A stretch of DNA of 40,525 bases. Source: Spirochaetales bacterium (GTDB lineage: Bacteria; Spirochaetota; Spirochaetia; UBA9216). The stretch spans positions 1 to 40,525 of the forward strand of contig JAEINK010000046.1 in assembly GCA_016342585.1 (NCBI GenBank), written 5' to 3'. Both the position numbers and the translations under genes were made by a program. Each line of letters begins with the position of its first letter. Within the stretch, counting starts at the first letter, position 1. The notes below the pieces were generated by a model. That model was not told the origin of the DNA and did not search any database. It saw only the letters and a list, made by a program, of their open reading frames with translations. Positions 1 through 8,612 of the stretch are shown here, piece by piece.

Positions 1-49
1 GATGTTCATGCAATGGAAGCGCTTTTAAGAGTCTTTGCCGGAAACCCAT

Positions 50-658
50 TCATGGTTGGTGCTGAGTAGTTACGTTTTTATTAAGAATAATCTGGAATGT
101 CTCATCCCTGTTTATCCAGAGCAGCCCTGGATTGTTGTCGGTCTCCAGGGTAAACAGAAAAGCCCCGGGATTGAAATTAATCAGTCTTCCCTTATAGAAG
201 CAGCCGTTCTGTATAAGTTGAATATCCACTTCTATTCCCGGAGACCTGCTTAACTGTCTGTTATTCAGAATATAAGCTGTTTCCGGAAGGGCAATGGTCA
301 TTCCTCCCTGAATAAGACAGTAGTCTTCCGGTTCGGCTGACAAAAAACCACCCCTGTCAGGGATAAGTATTTTTGTACACTCAAATCTTGAAAGATCTTC
401 ATCAGGGATGTTTCCCTTCCAGATTAACTCAAGACTGTCATTAAGGCATGGCGACGGGAAGGCCTGGATTGTCAGGTTTCGGGCGTAGATTTTATGTTTA
501 AAGATAACCTGCAGGGATTCACCCTCAAAATTGGCATAGTTAATAGCGTTTATATAATGATTTCTCTGTAGACTTTTTACCAAATTGGGAGAAAAGCCTG
601 TCTGAGAATCTATATGTTCTAGCTCGCTGTCACCTCTCGAAGAAGTAGTCTCTATCAC
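50..658 (-). CDS. PilZ-like protein, possibly disrupted
   Basis: The ORF encodes 202 residues from a GTG start. No signal peptide or membrane segment is seen. Residues 134-138 read RQLSR, which fits the RxxxR loop of PilZ c-di-GMP-binding domains, and the following strand pattern ending in NFNPGAF resembles a degenerate D/NxSxxG motif. Residues 1-125 would be a YcgR-N-like beta region, but I do not recognise it firmly. Both ends look irregular: an ATG at 667 in another frame gives MSLSDRDYFFER before a stop exactly where this ORF begins, and the C-terminus stops abruptly with all three frames closed before the window edge. It lies 81 nt downstream of the TolC-like gene on the same strand and may be cotranscribed. 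PilZ assignment is tentative; frameshift damage is an inference. Confidence 0.45.
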   Translation of the reverse strand: MIETTSSRGDSELEHIDSQTGFSPNLVKSLQRNHYINAINYANFEGESLQVIFKHKIYARNLTIQAFPSPCLNDSLELIWKGNIPDEDLSRFECTKILIPDRGGFLSAEPEDYCLIQGGMTIALPETAYILNNRQLSRSPGIEVDIQLIQNGCFYKGRLINFNPGAFLFTLETDNNPGLLWINRDETFQIILNKNVTTQHQP

Positions 659-738
659 TCAAGCTCATCCTGTCCAGATTTGTATACTTATCTATCGGAT
701 AAATTCCCTACTTCTCTTAGGGGTTTTCGAGCACGTTA

Positions 739-2034
739 CTAGGGAAAGAGGGCTATATAGTCGGCCTGAGCCTTGAATATGCTTGTTAACGCTTCGGTCA
801 GATTTAATTCTCCTTCGGAATAGGCAAGCCTTGCGTCCTCTGCCTCCAGGGATGTTCTTTCTCCATATTTCTCCAGAAGGATGGTTTCGTTATAGATGAT
901 CTCTTTTCTCTCCAGATCTGTCCTTGAAATGGCGGCATTCTTCCGGGCTGCGGAGATTTTGTCTATTGCGGTCTCTATTTGAATCTCCAGTTTAAACTCT
1001 TCAATCTGAACTTCCTTAAGCCGAAGATTTACCTTCTCCTTAAGCTGTTCCCTGCCCTCCTGATCGAAGGTCTCCGGGGAGATTGTAAGGGAGATACTGG
1101 CATTTATCGTTGGATTACTGGTCGAATTAAATCCCACAGTTGAACTTATTGATAAATCCGGTTGAAAGACAAGGGTTTTTGACAATGTGGATTTTGATAA
1201 TTCATAATCCGCGGCTGCATTCTCCAGGGTCTGGGATGAACCATTCCGTGTTCCCAGTAACATTATGATTTCTGTCTGTTTTTCCACAAGCTCTTCCAGT
1301 TTAATGTTTGTAACCGGAGCAGGCAGAAATTCTGCCTCCGGTCCAAGAAGAAGGATGAGTGCTGATCTGCTGTCTGCCAGGGCTATCTGCTTTTCAATTT
1401 CTTTGCTCTGGGCGGTGGTCAGGTCATCATTAAGGTCCTGGAGATCCTGATATGTGATATCGCCTTCAAGGTACTGGGCGTAGCCTGCTTCATACTGCTT
1501 TTCTGCCAGTAATGCTTTCTCCTTCTGTAGATTGTAACCCTGATCTGCCTTCAGGTAATTGAGGACTCCGATGGCCGTATCGTATTCAAGTGAGTCCGTC
1601 AGATATTCAAGAGCCACCTCAGCCTTCAGCAGGGTTGTTCTGGATGATTCCGCCTTAGTAGTAAGATTAAAGGGTTTTACCGATATTCCGGCAGATCCTG
1701 TTTTCTGCAGATCCCAGCTTCCCGAGAGGGATATCTGATCTGTTACCGGAACATTCAGTCTGAGTGATCCTGACAGGGTATCCAGGATGGTTCCGGAGGT
1801 TGAATTCCATGAGCTTTCCCCGGTAAGAGAACTCTCTTCAAAGGTAAATAATCCGGTCAGATTTTCCCTGGCAACCCTGAGATTCCAGGCTGCGGTCTCC
1901 AAATCAGGATTGTTTTCTACAGCATATTCAATTATCTCATCAATAGCTTTTAGCTCCGGATTCCGGGCAGAATCATCTGCCCAGGTTATAAAAACCGTTA
2001 AAGTTAAGAACAGGATTGTTAATATTTTTTTCAT
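739..2034 (-). CDS. TolC-like outer-membrane efflux protein
   Basis: This 431-residue protein begins with a Sec signal peptide (MKKILTILFLTLTVFITWAD) and is rich in long amphipathic helices with repeated Ala/Leu/Glu heptads, as expected for an outer-membrane factor forming a periplasmic alpha-barrel. Two related halves of helical coiled coil flank beta stretches (around residues 75-135 and 290-320, rich in Ser/Thr alternation) that would be the membrane strands. It is the last gene of the efflux operon; its ATG sits one base after the TGA of the preceding permease, and the ribosome site GGGAGGG lies inside that permease's last codons, so translation is coupled. Role: exit duct for the ABC pump encoded upstream. 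Length fits TolC relatives. The substrate is unknown. Confidence 0.85.
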   Translation of the reverse strand: MKKILTILFLTLTVFITWADDSARNPELKAIDEIIEYAVENNPDLETAAWNLRVARENLTGLFTFEESSLTGESSWNSTSGTILDTLSGSLRLNVPVTDQISLSGSWDLQKTGSAGISVKPFNLTTKAESSRTTLLKAEVALEYLTDSLEYDTAIGVLNYLKADQGYNLQKEKALLAEKQYEAGYAQYLEGDITYQDLQDLNDDLTTAQSKEIEKQIALADSRSALILLLGPEAEFLPAPVTNIKLEELVEKQTEIIMLLGTRNGSSQTLENAAADYELSKSTLSKTLVFQPDLSISSTVGFNSTSNPTINASISLTISPETFDQEGREQLKEKVNLRLKEVQIEEFKLEIQIETAIDKISAARKNAAISRTDLERKEIIYNETILLEKYGERTSLEAEDARLAYSEGELNLTEALTSIFKAQADYIALFP

Positions 2035-2035
2035 A

Positions 2036-3337
2036 TCAACCCTCCCTAATGGTGTCTGATATGGAACCCTTCATCAGGGATGATACGGGAATTACTCCGA
2101 AGAATCCTCCTGCCAGGAGGGCGGCTATAATTGAAACTGCCAGAGCTCCGGGAGTAAGACCCGGGGATGACCCGGTTATACCTATACCCGTGAAAACAGG
2201 ATTGAGCAGATGCGCAAAGGGCTGGATTAGAATCACTGCAAGTATGAGGCCCAAAATAATACTTATTGAAGTCAGCATTAGAGATCTGTTGAAGAATTCT
2301 CTCAGTATTGCGATTTTTGAGGCACCTAGTGCACGTTCGATGGCGATTTCCCTTGTTCGGCCAAGTGCTTCGATCATCATGATACTCAGGATTCCTATTG
2401 AACCTGTGAGCAGCAGAACGATTCCCAGGATATTGACTACGATGCTGAATGTGGAAACGGTTCTTCTTGCCTCCTGGATAGTTGATGAGTCACCCTCGGG
2501 AGATCCTTCCCAGATTGTCAGGGTTATATCATCACCATACTGGGCCGATAGGCTCTGCCGGATAAGGGACTCCGCCTGGTTTAAGGAGTAGCCTTCTACC
2601 TTGATGATTCCCGTGGCATATACCATGTCCAGCATCCTTGAGATATTCATTCCTGCGGGAAATACAGATGTCAGAGGGATTATGAGATCTGCTGTTTGAT
2701 AGGAAGTTCTTACAAACTCATCCGGATCCTCAAATACTCCCTGAATAACAAAGGTCTCGACGGCTACATTATTTTCGCCGCCTCTTCCCATGAATCTATT
2801 GGAGGGGGGCGAAAACACCTTTCCGATGGCCTCGTCGGGGGAACCAAAAAGCTGGGAAGCCAGCGAAGAGCTTATAACGGCCTTCTTTGTACCTGATGCT
2901 ACATCTTCTGAAGTAAAGAAGGACCCGAAGAGGAGTTCCAGTTCCATGATATTAAAGTACTCTTCGCTGGTTCCCAGAATGTTTCTTATCTGGTATTTTT
3001 CGGTGCCGATCTTGATATCTGACCATACCTCCGTAAAGACAGGACTTCCCCCTACAAACCCGTCAAGGTCTGTTTCAAGAACGGTAAGAATATTTTGATC
3101 TGTTTCGGACGGACGGAGTTTTTCCAGAACACCAGTATCGGTGAACTCTCCGTTTGAGAAGTTTATAAGCAGACCGTCCTTCTCCAGGTTTTCAGCTACC
3201 ATGGTATTAAGAAATCCTGAGATAGACAGGGCTATCGAAAGAATTCCCACACCAAGGGCTACGGTCAGCAGGGTCAATATTGTTTTACCCGGGGCCCGTT
3301 TAATATCGTTCATTATGCTGTTAATTATCTTTATCAT
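2036..3337 (-). CDS. MacB/FtsX-family ABC permease (second subunit)
   Basis: The 433-residue protein has the classical MacB-type layout: one N-terminal transmembrane helix (about residues 20-45, TILTLLTVALGVGILSIALS), a large extracytoplasmic domain (about 50-290), then three C-terminal helices (about 295-325, 350-375 and 395-425) forming the FtsX domain. The loop after the second helix contains EIAIERALGASKIAILREFF, the conserved coupling segment that contacts the ATPase. It follows the first permease by 9 nt and precedes the TolC-like gene by 1 nt. With two FtsX-type permeases in one operon the transporter probably works as a heterodimer. Such pumps export peptides, macrolide-like compounds or lipoproteins; nothing here fixes which. 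Confidence 0.88.
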   Translation of the reverse strand: MIKIINSIMNDIKRAPGKTILTLLTVALGVGILSIALSISGFLNTMVAENLEKDGLLINFSNGEFTDTGVLEKLRPSETDQNILTVLETDLDGFVGGSPVFTEVWSDIKIGTEKYQIRNILGTSEEYFNIMELELLFGSFFTSEDVASGTKKAVISSSLASQLFGSPDEAIGKVFSPPSNRFMGRGGENNVAVETFVIQGVFEDPDEFVRTSYQTADLIIPLTSVFPAGMNISRMLDMVYATGIIKVEGYSLNQAESLIRQSLSAQYGDDITLTIWEGSPEGDSSTIQEARRTVSTFSIVVNILGIVLLLTGSIGILSIMMIEALGRTREIAIERALGASKIAILREFFNRSLMLTSISIILGLILAVILIQPFAHLLNPVFTGIGITGSSPGLTPGALAVSIIAALLAGGFFGVIPVSSLMKGSISDTIREG

Positions 3338-3346
3338 GCTCGACTC

Positions 3347-4765
3347 CTATTCGATCCGGACCGCTTCCGCCGGGGCAATTTTAGATGCCTGCATTGCCGG
3401 AAGAAGTGTTAATCCAAAGGTTATTATCATGGAGAGAAGGACTCCTGCAGCTAATCCGGGTATTGAAAAGGTAGCAAATCCCATGGAGCTGGACATCAGA
3501 GGGGAAAGTCCCAGGGCCATAATAATACCAACCGCCGTTCCAAGTCCGCCAATAACTGCCGCTTCCTTTAAAAAGAGGATAAACACCCCGGATCTTGAAG
3601 ATCCCAGAGCCTTAAGTATTCCTATTGCCTTTCGCTTTTTAAGCGCCCTGCTCAGCAGGATATTTGATACATTTACAGCCGCTATCAGTAATGCCGAGAG
3701 GGCAAGTATCAGAATAAGGCTGGTAAGTCTGTTGTTCCTGTCGGCAGTCTTCTCGGCCTCTTCTCTGGGTATCGAAAGAGATACGGCCCCGGTTCCAAGT
3801 TCCCTGTCAAACCAATTCTGAAGCTGGGATGCAGCCTCGTCGAGCCGTTCCGGATCATCTACACTGAACCTGAGGGTTTGATTCTGACCGCCTCCGGGGC
3901 CGCCTCTTCCGCCTGAGGTTGCCGCAGCACTTAAGGAATCGGTAGGTACAAATGCCAGACCATCCAGGGATGTTCCTGTTGTCTCCAGGATTCCGATTAC
4001 CGTATATATTATTGTGAAATCCTGTACTTTTCGGTTAATAGATATCCCGTCCTCAAAAAGTTCTTCAGCCAGATTCGAGCCGAGAATCATATAGGGTGCA
4101 GCTTTCTGCATATCACTCTCGGTAAAAAGGCTTCCCTCCACAGTGGTCAGCTCCCGTGATTCAAAGAACTCGGGTGAGACCTTATATCCGTAGAATTCTT
4201 CCAGTACAGGACTTGGTTCATTCTCCATCTCTTCCTTGAGAGCCGCCAGTTCCGCCTGCATTTGAGCAAATCTATCATCCTGGGGTGGCCTCTGGGCATC
4301 AACACTCTTTTCTCCGGCTGCTGCTGAATCCTCGGGTGTGTCTTCCTCTCCCGCAGATGTTCTGCTTGGTTCTTCAGCGGGCATTCCTTCCGGACCTCCG
4401 CCCTGGCCGAAGTTAGGTATGGATGTCCTGAATCTTGTCTGACTGAAAAGGTAGGAGTTAACCACATCAGGAGCCTCATCCGCCGCGGCCAGTTCCGCTA
4501 CTGTCAGCCTGACCTCATCTTCAATAAGTTCCTGTGCGGGCTGGTTCATGGTGTCTGAATCACCCCTGGTGGATGCTGTAATCTCCCTGTATTCAGGCAT
4601 TCTGATTATTTCCGCAGATACAGCCCTGGATTGAAACACCAGGGATAGGCCTGCCGAAGTTGCTCCGACTCCCAGGGCAATACCGATTATTAGAAGCAAA
4701 GTCTCAACCGGCCGTCTGGTCATGGAGCGGGTCAGGATTTTAAAATCTTCTTTGCCTTTCATCAA
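3347..4765 (-). CDS. MacB/FtsX-family ABC permease (first subunit)
   Basis: This 472-residue protein has an N-terminal helix (about residues 19-42), a periplasmic domain, and three C-terminal helices (about 345-370, 395-420, 435-465) of the FtsX type, with the conserved loop RKAIGILKALGSSRSGVFIL. Its ATG overlaps the stop of the ATPase gene (ATGA), so the two are translationally coupled. Unusual is a hydrophilic, low-complexity insertion at about residues 120-190 rich in Glu, Pro, Ala and Ser with a short coiled-coil stretch (AQMQAELAALKEEMENE). A second Gly/Arg-rich patch (GGRGGPGGG) follows near residue 290. The sister permease lacks both. The insertion would project into the periplasm and could serve docking or substrate recognition; that is inference. 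Confidence 0.88.
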   Translation of the reverse strand: MMKGKEDFKILTRSMTRRPVETLLLIIGIALGVGATSAGLSLVFQSRAVSAEIIRMPEYREITASTRGDSDTMNQPAQELIEDEVRLTVAELAAADEAPDVVNSYLFSQTRFRTSIPNFGQGGGPEGMPAEEPSRTSAGEEDTPEDSAAAGEKSVDAQRPPQDDRFAQMQAELAALKEEMENEPSPVLEEFYGYKVSPEFFESRELTTVEGSLFTESDMQKAAPYMILGSNLAEELFEDGISINRKVQDFTIIYTVIGILETTGTSLDGLAFVPTDSLSAAATSGGRGGPGGGQNQTLRFSVDDPERLDEAASQLQNWFDRELGTGAVSLSIPREEAEKTADRNNRLTSLILILALSALLIAAVNVSNILLSRALKKRKAIGILKALGSSRSGVFILFLKEAAVIGGLGTAVGIIMALGLSPLMSSSMGFATFSIPGLAAGVLLSMIITFGLTLLPAMQASKIAPAEAVRIE

Positions 4766-5430
4766 CCCTGAACCTCCATCCTGCCGTCACGAATCCGGAT
4801 CCTTGTTTTTGCCATTGCACCCTGATTGTCATTATGGGTAACCATCAGAAGGGTGACCCCTCTTCTGTTCAAGTTGATAAGAGTATCCATTATTTCATGG
4901 CCCTTGTCAGTTGGCAGGTTTCCCGTGGGTTCGTCTGCAATAATCAGGTCAGGATCATTTGCCAGAGATCTGGCAATTGCCACCCTCTGCTGTTCTCCTC
5001 CACTCATCATGGTGGGGTAATGATATAATCTGTGGGATAGCCCTACCTCATCCAGAAGTTCCTGTGCCCGCTTTTTTCTATCCTTAAGATTGACCCCCGC
5101 ATAACTCATCGGGAGCATCACATTCTCTGTTGCGGAGAGTTCCGGAAACAGGTTAAAGCTCTGAAAGATAAATCCAAAATGGCTGTTTCTAATTCTTGCC
5201 TGCTCCCTGTCCGGAAGAGTTGAAATCTCATGACCTTCCAACTTATAGCTGCCTCCGGTCGGGTTATCCAGGATTCCAATAATATTCATCAAGGTTGTCT
5301 TGCCGGAACCGGAAGGTCCCATTATCGCGGTGAAGTCACCCCTATTAATCTCCAGGGAGATCCCGTCCAATGCCTTTACCTTAAACTCTCCAAGATCGTA
5401 GTGTTTTTCTATTCCTTCAAGTTTGATCAT
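4762..5430 (-). CDS. ABC transporter ATP-binding protein (LolD/MacB type)
   Basis: A 222-residue nucleotide-binding subunit. Visible motifs in order: Walker [11 protein letters not shown]-loop [16 protein letters not shown], signature [13 protein letters not shown], Walker [14 protein letters not shown], and the H-loop VTHN. The length and the GNL(P)T D-loop place it in the LolD/MacB/FtsE subfamily. An in-frame start 12 codons upstream exists, but the ATG at 5430 is preferred: AAGGAGG lies six bases before it, and it begins one base after the TAG of the adaptor gene. It energises the two FtsX-type permeases downstream; mechanotransmission rather than classic substrate transport is the known mode for this family. 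Confidence 0.93.
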   Translation of the reverse strand: MIKLEGIEKHYDLGEFKVKALDGISLEINRGDFTAIMGPSGSGKTTLMNIIGILDNPTGGSYKLEGHEISTLPDREQARIRNSHFGFIFQSFNLFPELSATENVMLPMSYAGVNLKDRKKRAQELLDEVGLSHRLYHYPTMMSGGEQQRVAIARSLANDPDLIIADEPTGNLPTDKGHEIMDTLINLNRRGVTLLMVTHNDNQGAMAKTRIRIRDGRMEVQG

Positions 5431-5431
5431 T

Positions 5432-6736
5432 CTATTCCTCCTTGAGCGCAAGGCTCGTATATTCAATGAAATTCTGATATCCGCTTATGATTATCTCGTC
5501 ACCCGGGTCTATACCGGAAATTATTTCTACCTGGGAGTCTCCTATATCACCAAGGGTTACCCTTGTCTTCACCGCCTGGTTTCCTTCTATTACATATACC
5601 CATTTCTGGCTTCCCGTAGTCAGCCATGAACCCCTTGGGAGGAGCATTACATTCTCCCTGGAACCCAGGGACATATCGGTTACCGCAGTTGTTCCGGGAG
5701 TCAGATATCCGCCGGACTGATCAGGTTTTACTGTTATGGTGACTGATGCCCCAAGACCGTCGGAAGAGGTCTGGGCGAACTGCCCGATAGATTCAATTAT
5801 GCCTAAAACCTTGGAATCTCCTACTGTAAGTATTAGTTCCTGTCCTTCCGAGAGGTAGGGGGCATACTGCTCATATACCTCCAGTTTAATTACCGCCGAG
5901 GAGCGATCCGCAATGGTAAAGAGGATCGTGTTCTGTTCTATTAATCCACCCGGAACCGACAGGGCATCATTTATATAGAGGACTTCGCCCTCAATTGGGC
6001 TCTTAAGATTTGCATCATCAAGTTCACTACGTGTTCTCGAAATCCTCGTCTCAAGCTGGCTGATTGAGGCCTCCCCGGAATGGAGCGTCAATACTTTCAA
6101 CTCTTGCTGTTTCTTAAGATTCAACTCCGTATCAGACAGGAGTTCCTTAAGGTTTTCAAGGGAATCTTCTGCAGTATCAAGTTCACTCTGACGGGAGGCA
6201 TTAACTGCTACCAGCTGTTCCTTTTTCATGACCTCTTTTCCGGCGTCGGTAATATCCGATTTTAGTCTTTCTATATCTATTTCCAGTTCCAGAATCTGAT
6301 ATTCGTATTCGACTCTGGTCTGATTCAGGGAGAGTTTTGCTGTTTCTAGATCTGCCAGGTAATCTTCCAGAGTCTCCTCCAGGGAAGGAATTTCCAGGGA
6401 TGCAAGAACATCTGTCTTTTTGATACTGTCCCCCTCGGAAACAAAAAGTGCAGCCGCATATCCTTCGGTCTGGTTAGGAAGATCCACCTGTCTTGGAATT
6501 TCCACCGTACCGCTGGCCTGGATTGATTCATCATACTCTCCAAGTTTCACTATGGCTGAATCCCAATCCCGGAGGGTGTATGAACTTCCGCTGTTTTTGA
6601 AGTAAAGCCAGGCTCCGCCGCCTGCCGCAATCAGGATCACTATTACAATCAGCGAAATAACCAGTTGTTTTTTCTGTCCCGGTGGTTTGACTCCAACATG
6701 GACTATCGAACCCTTTTCATTGGGTAGACTACTCAT
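5432..6736 (-). CDS. Membrane-fusion (HlyD/MacA-type) efflux adaptor
   Basis: The 434-residue protein carries one N-terminal membrane anchor (about residues 24-46), then the standard adaptor order: lipoyl half-motif, a long alpha-helical hairpin (about 125-235, rich in Leu/Glu/Asp/Lys heptads), second lipoyl half (SPIEGEVLYIND), beta-barrel domain (about 275-345) and a membrane-proximal domain ending in SGYQNFIEYTSLALKEE. The ribosome site AAAGGAG lies seven bases before the ATG. As first gene of the five-gene efflux operon it receives the promoter in the divergent intergenic region. It would bridge the inner-membrane ABC permeases with the TolC-like duct. Family assignment is firm; the exported compound is not evident. 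Confidence 0.9.
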   Translation of the reverse strand: MSSLPNEKGSIVHVGVKPPGQKKQLVISLIVIVILIAAGGGAWLYFKNSGSSYTLRDWDSAIVKLGEYDESIQASGTVEIPRQVDLPNQTEGYAAALFVSEGDSIKKTDVLASLEIPSLEETLEDYLADLETAKLSLNQTRVEYEYQILELEIDIERLKSDITDAGKEVMKKEQLVAVNASRQSELDTAEDSLENLKELLSDTELNLKKQQELKVLTLHSGEASISQLETRISRTRSELDDANLKSPIEGEVLYINDALSVPGGLIEQNTILFTIADRSSAVIKLEVYEQYAPYLSEGQELILTVGDSKVLGIIESIGQFAQTSSDGLGASVTITVKPDQSGGYLTPGTTAVTDMSLGSRENVMLLPRGSWLTTGSQKWVYVIEGNQAVKTRVTLGDIGDSQVEIISGIDPGDEIIISGYQNFIEYTSLALKEE

Positions 6737-6824
6737 TTAGCACTCCTTTATTAACCTTTAAAATCAAACGGCTGCCGAAAAGAATTTTTCCGATTCTGTA
6801 AGCGGCGGCCGTTTAAAAGCTTTT

Positions 6825-6845
6825 CCTGATATCAATTTAATCAGG
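6825..6845. promoter_or_regulatory. Inverted repeat in divergent promoter region
   Basis: Perfect 6-bp arms CCTGAT and ATCAGG flank a 9-nt AT-rich centre. It lies between the efflux operon and the kinase gene and could be an operator or a 5'-UTR hairpin of the efflux transcript. No function is shown. Confidence 0.35.
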
Positions 6846-6870
6846 ATCGGAACATTTGAGGTTAAGACTG

Positions 6871-6896
6871 TGTAAAAGGAATGTAAACTATGTAAA
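6871..6896 (+). promoter_or_regulatory. Three TGTAAA direct repeats, probable response-regulator site
   Basis: TGTAAA occurs at 6871, 6882 and 6891, with start-to-start spacings of 11 and 9 bases, in the 232-bp region between the divergent efflux operon and the two-component genes. OmpR/PhoB-type regulators are known to bind direct repeats about 11 bp apart, and the adjacent regulator is of that type. A looser TGTAAG lies at 6797. Binding by this regulator is inference from location and pattern. Confidence 0.5.
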
Positions 6897-6908
6897 ATCG
6901 TACCGGAT

Positions 6909-6924
6909 TCCCGGGGAACCGGGA
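6909..6924 (+). promoter_or_regulatory. GC-rich hairpin with GNRA loop upstream of kinase
   Basis: TCCCGG and CCGGGA form a perfect 6-bp stem closed by GGAA. It sits 45 bases before the kinase start, so it would lie in the 5' UTR if transcription starts near the direct repeats. There is no U-tract, so a terminator is unlikely. Confidence 0.35.
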
Positions 6925-6968
6925 TTAAATCAGTTGAGGTGGTAAAAATTGGAAGTTAGAATGGGGAT

Positions 6969-8612
6969 ATGAAATCAGGAAACAGAAAAATGCAGATTCT
7001 CATTAGCTCAGCCGGTCTGATTCTTGCCGCAGCTGTTGTGTTAATGGGAACATTTCAAATAAAGGCCGCAGTTAGAACCGGGACGTTAACAGGGGAAAGT
7101 CTTAAGCGCAATCTGGCTGTATCCATATATCATGCCGGGCAGGACCTCTTTTCCAGTGAACGGCTGCTAATCTCCATGCTGAACCCTCTTAAGGTAAAAT
7201 CGGATGAATCGGAATATCTGATGATTAAGAAAATTATTGACAGCTGGTATGAAGAGACCGCAGGTGCGCAACATATAAAAGGAGTCTATTTCAGGGCCGG
7301 TGAATCGGGAAGACAGTTTTACAGGTATTTTCCCGATGATGATTCTCCTGTTCAGGTGGACACTCCCCCGAAGGGGCTTTTTATGGTTCCACACTTTAAT
7401 CCCGGAAAGGAGAGAGAGATTCTGATAGATATCGATAAGGATATTCTGTACGGATCATTACTCCCGGCGGTTTTAGATCAAATTGGAACCGAGTATGGGT
7501 GGCAGATAATCGATCGGAATGGAGTTGTGCTTTCCGAAAAAAATATGGAAGGAATCGATTATAGCCCCGAAATTAAGGTCGGTCTCGGAGAACGGTTTCT
7601 TTTTCTTTTTAATGATATAAGGGAATTTCAGTCTTTCTCCGGAAGAGATTCCGACAGGGACAGGGATATGGAAGCCTTTCCCCTTACTGATACTGATAAA
7701 GACTGGGGGTCTATTGAGATCTTTTTTACTCAAGGGCCTTTAAATATAATTGTAAACAGACAGATTATCCTTAATCTTGCGGCAAGTATGGCTGCACTCC
7801 TGCTGATAATTGGCGGATATCTCCTGCTCTACAGGCTGTATAGAAAGAGTGAGATACAGAGGCTTGAGGAGCAGGAGTTTGTTTCAACCATCAGTCATGA
7901 ACTTAGAACTCCTCTGGCGGTTATTTCGTCTGCCGGTGAGAATATTTCCCGGGGAATTATAAAGGGTGATCGGCTAGGAGATTACGGAAGGATGATTACC
8001 CGGGAATCCCGGCGTCTGGAAGAGATGATCGAGGGGGTGCTCTTTTATTCCGGATTGCAGAAGGGGAGTGGGAAAGTCTTTATTCAGGAACAGGTTGACC
8101 TTTTGAAGGTTCTTGATGAAATAAGGGAGAGGTATTCTTTAAAGGCTCTGGAGATGGATGTTCAGATGGAATTCGATCTTCCGGCCTATATTCCCCAGGT
8201 AAAAGCAGGGCGGCAGGCCTTCTCCATTGTAGCCGGAAATCTTATCCTTAATGCCCTGATTCATGCATATCCGCCGGGATTTCATGTTAAGACCGAGGAC
8301 CGAAAGGTGTTTATCCATCTGGAACTCGACGGGAAGAGGGCTGTTCTGGATGTAGAAGACAAGGGCTGCGGTATTCCTGTTAAGGAGCAGAAGAAGGTTT
8401 TCAGGGCTTTCGTCCGGGGAGAGAACAGCCGGAGGAGTCAGATTCCAGGCAGCGGTCTTGGTCTGCATATTGCCCAGCGGGTGGCAGAACTTTCCAGAGG
8501 TATTCTGGAACTTGATTCAAGGCCGGCCGGAGGAAACGGAGCCTCTCCATCCGGAACAAAGTTCAGGTTTATTCTTCCCCTGGAAATCATAGGGGATGAA
8601 GCTCATGAGTAG
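6969..8612 (+). CDS. Membrane sensor histidine kinase
   Basis: A 547-residue sensor with an N-terminal transmembrane helix (about residues 9-31), a periplasmic sensing domain of about 230 residues that I do not recognise, and a second helix (about 265-290). The cytoplasmic part holds the HisKA dimerisation box FVSTISHELRTPLAV with phospho-acceptor His310, then the HATPase N-box around Asn424-Asn428 (NLILNALIHAYP), G1 box DKGCGIP and G2 box GSGLGLHIAQ. No HAMP domain is apparent between helix 2 and HisKA; the linker is short. Its stop overlaps the regulator start, so the two form one operon. It lies divergent from a drug-type efflux operon and probably senses envelope stress or a toxic compound; the ligand is unknown. 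Confidence 0.92.
   Translation: MKSGNRKMQILISSAGLILAAAVVLMGTFQIKAAVRTGTLTGESLKRNLAVSIYHAGQDLFSSERLLISMLNPLKVKSDESEYLMIKKIIDSWYEETAGAQHIKGVYFRAGESGRQFYRYFPDDDSPVQVDTPPKGLFMVPHFNPGKEREILIDIDKDILYGSLLPAVLDQIGTEYGWQIIDRNGVVLSEKNMEGIDYSPEIKVGLGERFLFLFNDIREFQSFSGRDSDRDRDMEAFPLTDTDKDWGSIEIFFTQGPLNIIVNRQIILNLAASMAALLLIIGGYLLLYRLYRKSEIQRLEEQEFVSTISHELRTPLAVISSAGENISRGIIKGDRLGDYGRMITRESRRLEEMIEGVLFYSGLQKGSGKVFIQEQVDLLKVLDEIRERYSLKALEMDVQMEFDLPAYIPQVKAGRQAFSIVAGNLILNALIHAYPPGFHVKTEDRKVFIHLELDGKRAVLDVEDKGCGIPVKEQKKVFRAFVRGENSRRSQIPGSGLGLHIAQRVAELSRGILELDSRPAGGNGASPSGTKFRFILPLEIIGDEAHE

Noticed and set aside
3141..3821. 226-codon plus-strand ORF over the two permease genes
   Set aside because: Antisense shadow: it spans the junction of two well-supported minus-strand genes, and its composition is that of reversed coding sequence.
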